Positions 11,969 through 13,981 of a DNA stretch of 13,981 bases are shown piece after piece (position 1 is the stretch's first letter; every line of letters starts with the position of its first letter). The notes under the pieces were generated by a model, which was given only the letters and a program-made list of their open reading frames with translations, had not been told where the DNA came from and ran no database searches. The position numbers and the translations under genes are program-made. Source of the DNA: Lentisphaeria bacterium UBA1776 (GTDB lineage: Bacteria > Verrucomicrobiota > Lentisphaeria > Victivallales > Victivallaceae); NCBI GenBank assembly GCA_002314605.1, contig DCGO01000055.1, positions 1 through 13,981 of the forward strand, in the 5' to 3' direction.

Positions 11969-13981
11969 TCAATTCTTTCCGGCAGCCGGCGGAACGGAGA
12001 GTTTCAGGATCAGCAGTTCGCCGATCTTCATTTCCAACTCCGCAGAAGAATCCGCGATCCGGACCGGCTGCCCCGTCAGCACCCGTTCCACCGCAGTCCC
12101 CCGGGGCAGAACAATGGTCTTTTTTCCGGCGGTCAGGGCGGAAACGTAGAGGAGTCCCGCATTGTACCCGCAGAAATCATCGGTGTCCAGGAGAGGCGTC
12201 ATTCCGGCTTCAATCGCAAAGTTCCGGCAGAGCTGCGGGGTCAATCCGCAGGGGGCGCCAATATAGACTTCCGTATGATCCCGGTATCGCTTCACCGCCA
12301 TGCCGGGAAGCCCGGTCTGGCAGTAGCGGGCCAGGATCTTAGCGTCCTGATCCGCGACCTCATAGGATATTCCCTGATTGACGGAAGGGATTTCGGAGGT
12401 TGTCAGCAGAAAACCCTGCACCTTTTTCAGCAGCGGATCAACCGAGCTTTTTTCCGCAGTCAATGTCAGATCCGTTTCCCGGTCCATCCTGCGCAGCCGG
12501 AATCCGGTGATCTTCCCGATGTTTTTATCGCCGTCCGTCGTGAACATGCCGGGGGCCCAGTGCCAGACGATCACCCGGCGGTCCTTTCCGTATTGCTTCC
12601 GGATCCGCTCCGCCTGCTCCGCCGTCATGGACCCCGCATTGAGGAAGATCATCACCTGCGGAGCGATAAACTCCTTTGCCGGGTTGAACAGTTCATCCAG
12701 AAGATAGTATTTATTGGGGACTCCGGCACGGTACAGCGCAAAGGCGGGATTTTCCACGGCGGCATAAACAATCATCCGCCCGCGGCCGAGACTCTGGTAC
12801 TGCCAGAAATTTTCCGAAGAGAAAATGCCGATATGCTGATTGTTCCAGGCAGTTTTTTGCCGCTCCTTCAGTATTCGGCACGCCTTCCGCCAGGCCTCAA
12901 GTGATCCTTTGCTGTTGAACCAGCCGCCATCCATATCGTAGGCATGGAACGCTCCACCCTTTTCCACGGCGGATGCGGCAAAACGCTGAACATCGACATC
13001 GAAGCGCTCCACCGGATTGTGCGACCGCCAGAATCCGGTTCCCCAGCGACCGTAATACGGCAGTTCCCCGTTGCGCAGATCCATCTCGGTGATCAGCATT
13101 TTTTTGTGCAGCAGCAGCGATCCGTCGTAGCCGCTCTGATGCACCGGAGCATAGAAATTGCGGATGTAGCTTGGAACCTTGATGACAAAATCGATATTCG
13201 GATCCCGGATCAGATAATGCAGCGAGAGCAGCCCGAACTGCGGGAATCCCCGCAAACCGGCGGCACGGTGATAGGAACCGGCGATCCAGCGCCCGCCGCT
13301 GCCCTTTTTCACCGCCCTGCACCAGAGCGCGTGACGCCGCGCATGGCCCCACGCCAAAAATTCGCAGAAATCGTGGACTTCGGAATTTTCACGTCCAAGG
13401 GTGTGAAACGCCTTCCGGTTGTCCCACCACAGATCACGGGGAGGGATACGGAGTCTGTCGAATGAAACATCCGGCTGCCGCCATACTTTTTTCAGCTCCG
13501 TTTCAGAATTATGGTACTTTTCCCGGAGAAACTCCTGAAACGCGCTCAATACTGCCGGGGAGTAATCGGTCAGACTGCCGGTTCTGTCCCACTGGTCGAA
13601 CCACTGGCCGTCCCGGCCGCCGTTCAGATAGACGATCGCCACGGCCTTCCCTTCCGGAGCCGCAGCAACGCGGGCGGAGATTTCTTCGATGGCCTTCGCC
13701 GCTTCCAGCTGGAAACTGCGGGAGTAATCGCTGACCCGCGAATAGCCGCCGTCTTTGCCGGCGGGCAGCTCCAGGATCTCTTTGCTGGTGCGGACCTGAC
13801 TGTGAAAGAAATTGGCGTAATGCCCCTTTTCGTCCCTGAAAAGCTCCTGCGGGTGCGCCTTGGCATAACCGCGGTACTGGGTGATATCAAACCACCATAT
13901 TGTCGGCCACAAACCGGCATACTGGACCATCGTCCGTGACTTGGAATCCGGAGCGGTTCTGCATGTTGACAAAGGCAAAGA
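11969..13981 (-). CDS. GH42-like TIM-barrel glycoside hydrolase (beta-galactosidase-like), 5' end outside the window
   Basis: At least 653 residues are present; the N-terminus lies beyond the right edge. Counting from M at 13930, the visible order is WWFDITQYRGYAKAHPQELF (12-31), YLNGGRDGQWFDQW (101-114), then SPAVLSAFQEFLREKY (124-139), and LLLHKKMLITEMDLRNGE (272-289), where E282 (codon at 13085-13087) is the expected nucleophile of a GH-A clan retaining enzyme. A later domain (about 370-530) resembles the GH42 trimerisation region, and a beta-rich end follows. This is the architecture of the beta-galactosidase-like enzymes abundant in Lentisphaerota; substrate unknown. The frame before 13930 has poor codons, whereas the adjacent frame (13887-13981) reads well (FAFVNMQNRSGFQVT), so a one-base shift near 13925-13945 is likely. 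The gene is 29 nt upstream of pseudopilin 2. Confidence 0.85.
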   Translation of the reverse strand, partial: SLPLSTCRTAPDSKSRTMVQYAGLWPTIWWFDITQYRGYAKAHPQELFRDEKGHYANFFHSQVRTSKEILELPAGKDGGYSRVSDYSRSFQLEAAKAIEEISARVAAAPEGKAVAIVYLNGGRDGQWFDQWDRTGSLTDYSPAVLSAFQEFLREKYHNSETELKKVWRQPDVSFDRLRIPPRDLWWDNRKAFHTLGRENSEVHDFCEFLAWGHARRHALWCRAVKKGSGGRWIAGSYHRAAGLRGFPQFGLLSLHYLIRDPNIDFVIKVPSYIRNFYAPVHQSGYDGSLLLHKKMLITEMDLRNGELPYYGRWGTGFWRSHNPVERFDVDVQRFAASAVEKGGAFHAYDMDGGWFNSKGSLEAWRKACRILKERQKTAWNNQHIGIFSSENFWQYQSLGRGRMIVYAAVENPAFALYRAGVPNKYYLLDELFNPAKEFIAPQVMIFLNAGSMTAEQAERIRKQYGKDRRVIVWHWAPGMFTTDGDKNIGKITGFRLRRMDRETDLTLTAEKSSVDPLLKKVQGFLLTTSEIPSVNQGISYEVADQDAKILARYCQTGLPGMAVKRYRDHTEVYIGAPCGLTPQLCRNFAIEAGMTPLLDTDDFCGYNAGLLYVSALTAGKKTIVLPRGTAVERVLTGQPVRIADSSAELEMKIGELLILKLSVPPAAGKN

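Overview
The window looks like a chromosomal polymer-utilisation locus from a Lentisphaerota-type bacterium (Victivallis-like). This is inferred from gene content: two pseudopilin-like proteins with a perfect FTLIELLVV methylation segment and a C-terminal DGH motif, a DUF4838 exported protein, a GH42-like TIM-barrel glycosidase of the kind abundant in that phylum, and AraC regulators, all GC-rich with clear Shine-Dalgarno sites. No database search was possible, so the phylum assignment is an inference. I see no rRNA, tRNA, CRISPR, insertion sequence or phage genes.

Layout. At the left edge (10-238, minus) is a short gene that seems broken by a +1 frameshift and has a good sigma70-like promoter at 297-326. 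Two tandem AraC/cupin regulators follow on the minus strand (407-1222 and 1321-2109). The second is divergent from a long plus-strand gene run (2196-11051), and the 86-bp gap between them holds a near-consensus promoter, a possible overlapping opposite promoter and a perfect palindrome. The plus-strand run encodes, in order: an M24-fold protein that has lost most metal ligands; an amidohydrolase; pseudopilin 1; an exported DUF4838 protein; a small exported beta-rich protein; a cytoplasmic TIM-barrel-like protein; a cytoplasmic helical, (alpha/alpha)-barrel-like protein; and a sensory-rhodopsin-transducer (ASRT) family protein. At the right, a convergent minus-strand pair holds a GH42-like glycoside hydrolase (cut by the window edge and possibly frameshifted there) followed by pseudopilin 2.

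How the parts may work together (inference). An AraC regulator senses a sugar or glycan fragment and drives the divergent operon. The DUF4838 protein and its small exported neighbour act outside the cytoplasm on a polysaccharide. The pseudopilins may link such enzymes to a type II secretion or surface structure. Cytoplasmic TIM- and alpha-barrel proteins process imported fragments, the ASRT protein binds a small molecule, and the M24-like/amidohydrolase pair acts on a C-N or C-C bond in a product. No transporter or other secretion component is present here.

The most interesting points are the metal-ligand-depleted M24 protein, the pseudopilins with Ala or Cys where prepilin peptidase normally needs Gly, the ASRT protein in a rhodopsin-free carbohydrate operon, the structured leaders around the gene at 7755-8384 including two mutually exclusive hairpins at 8400-8434, and the two probable frameshifts at the window edges.
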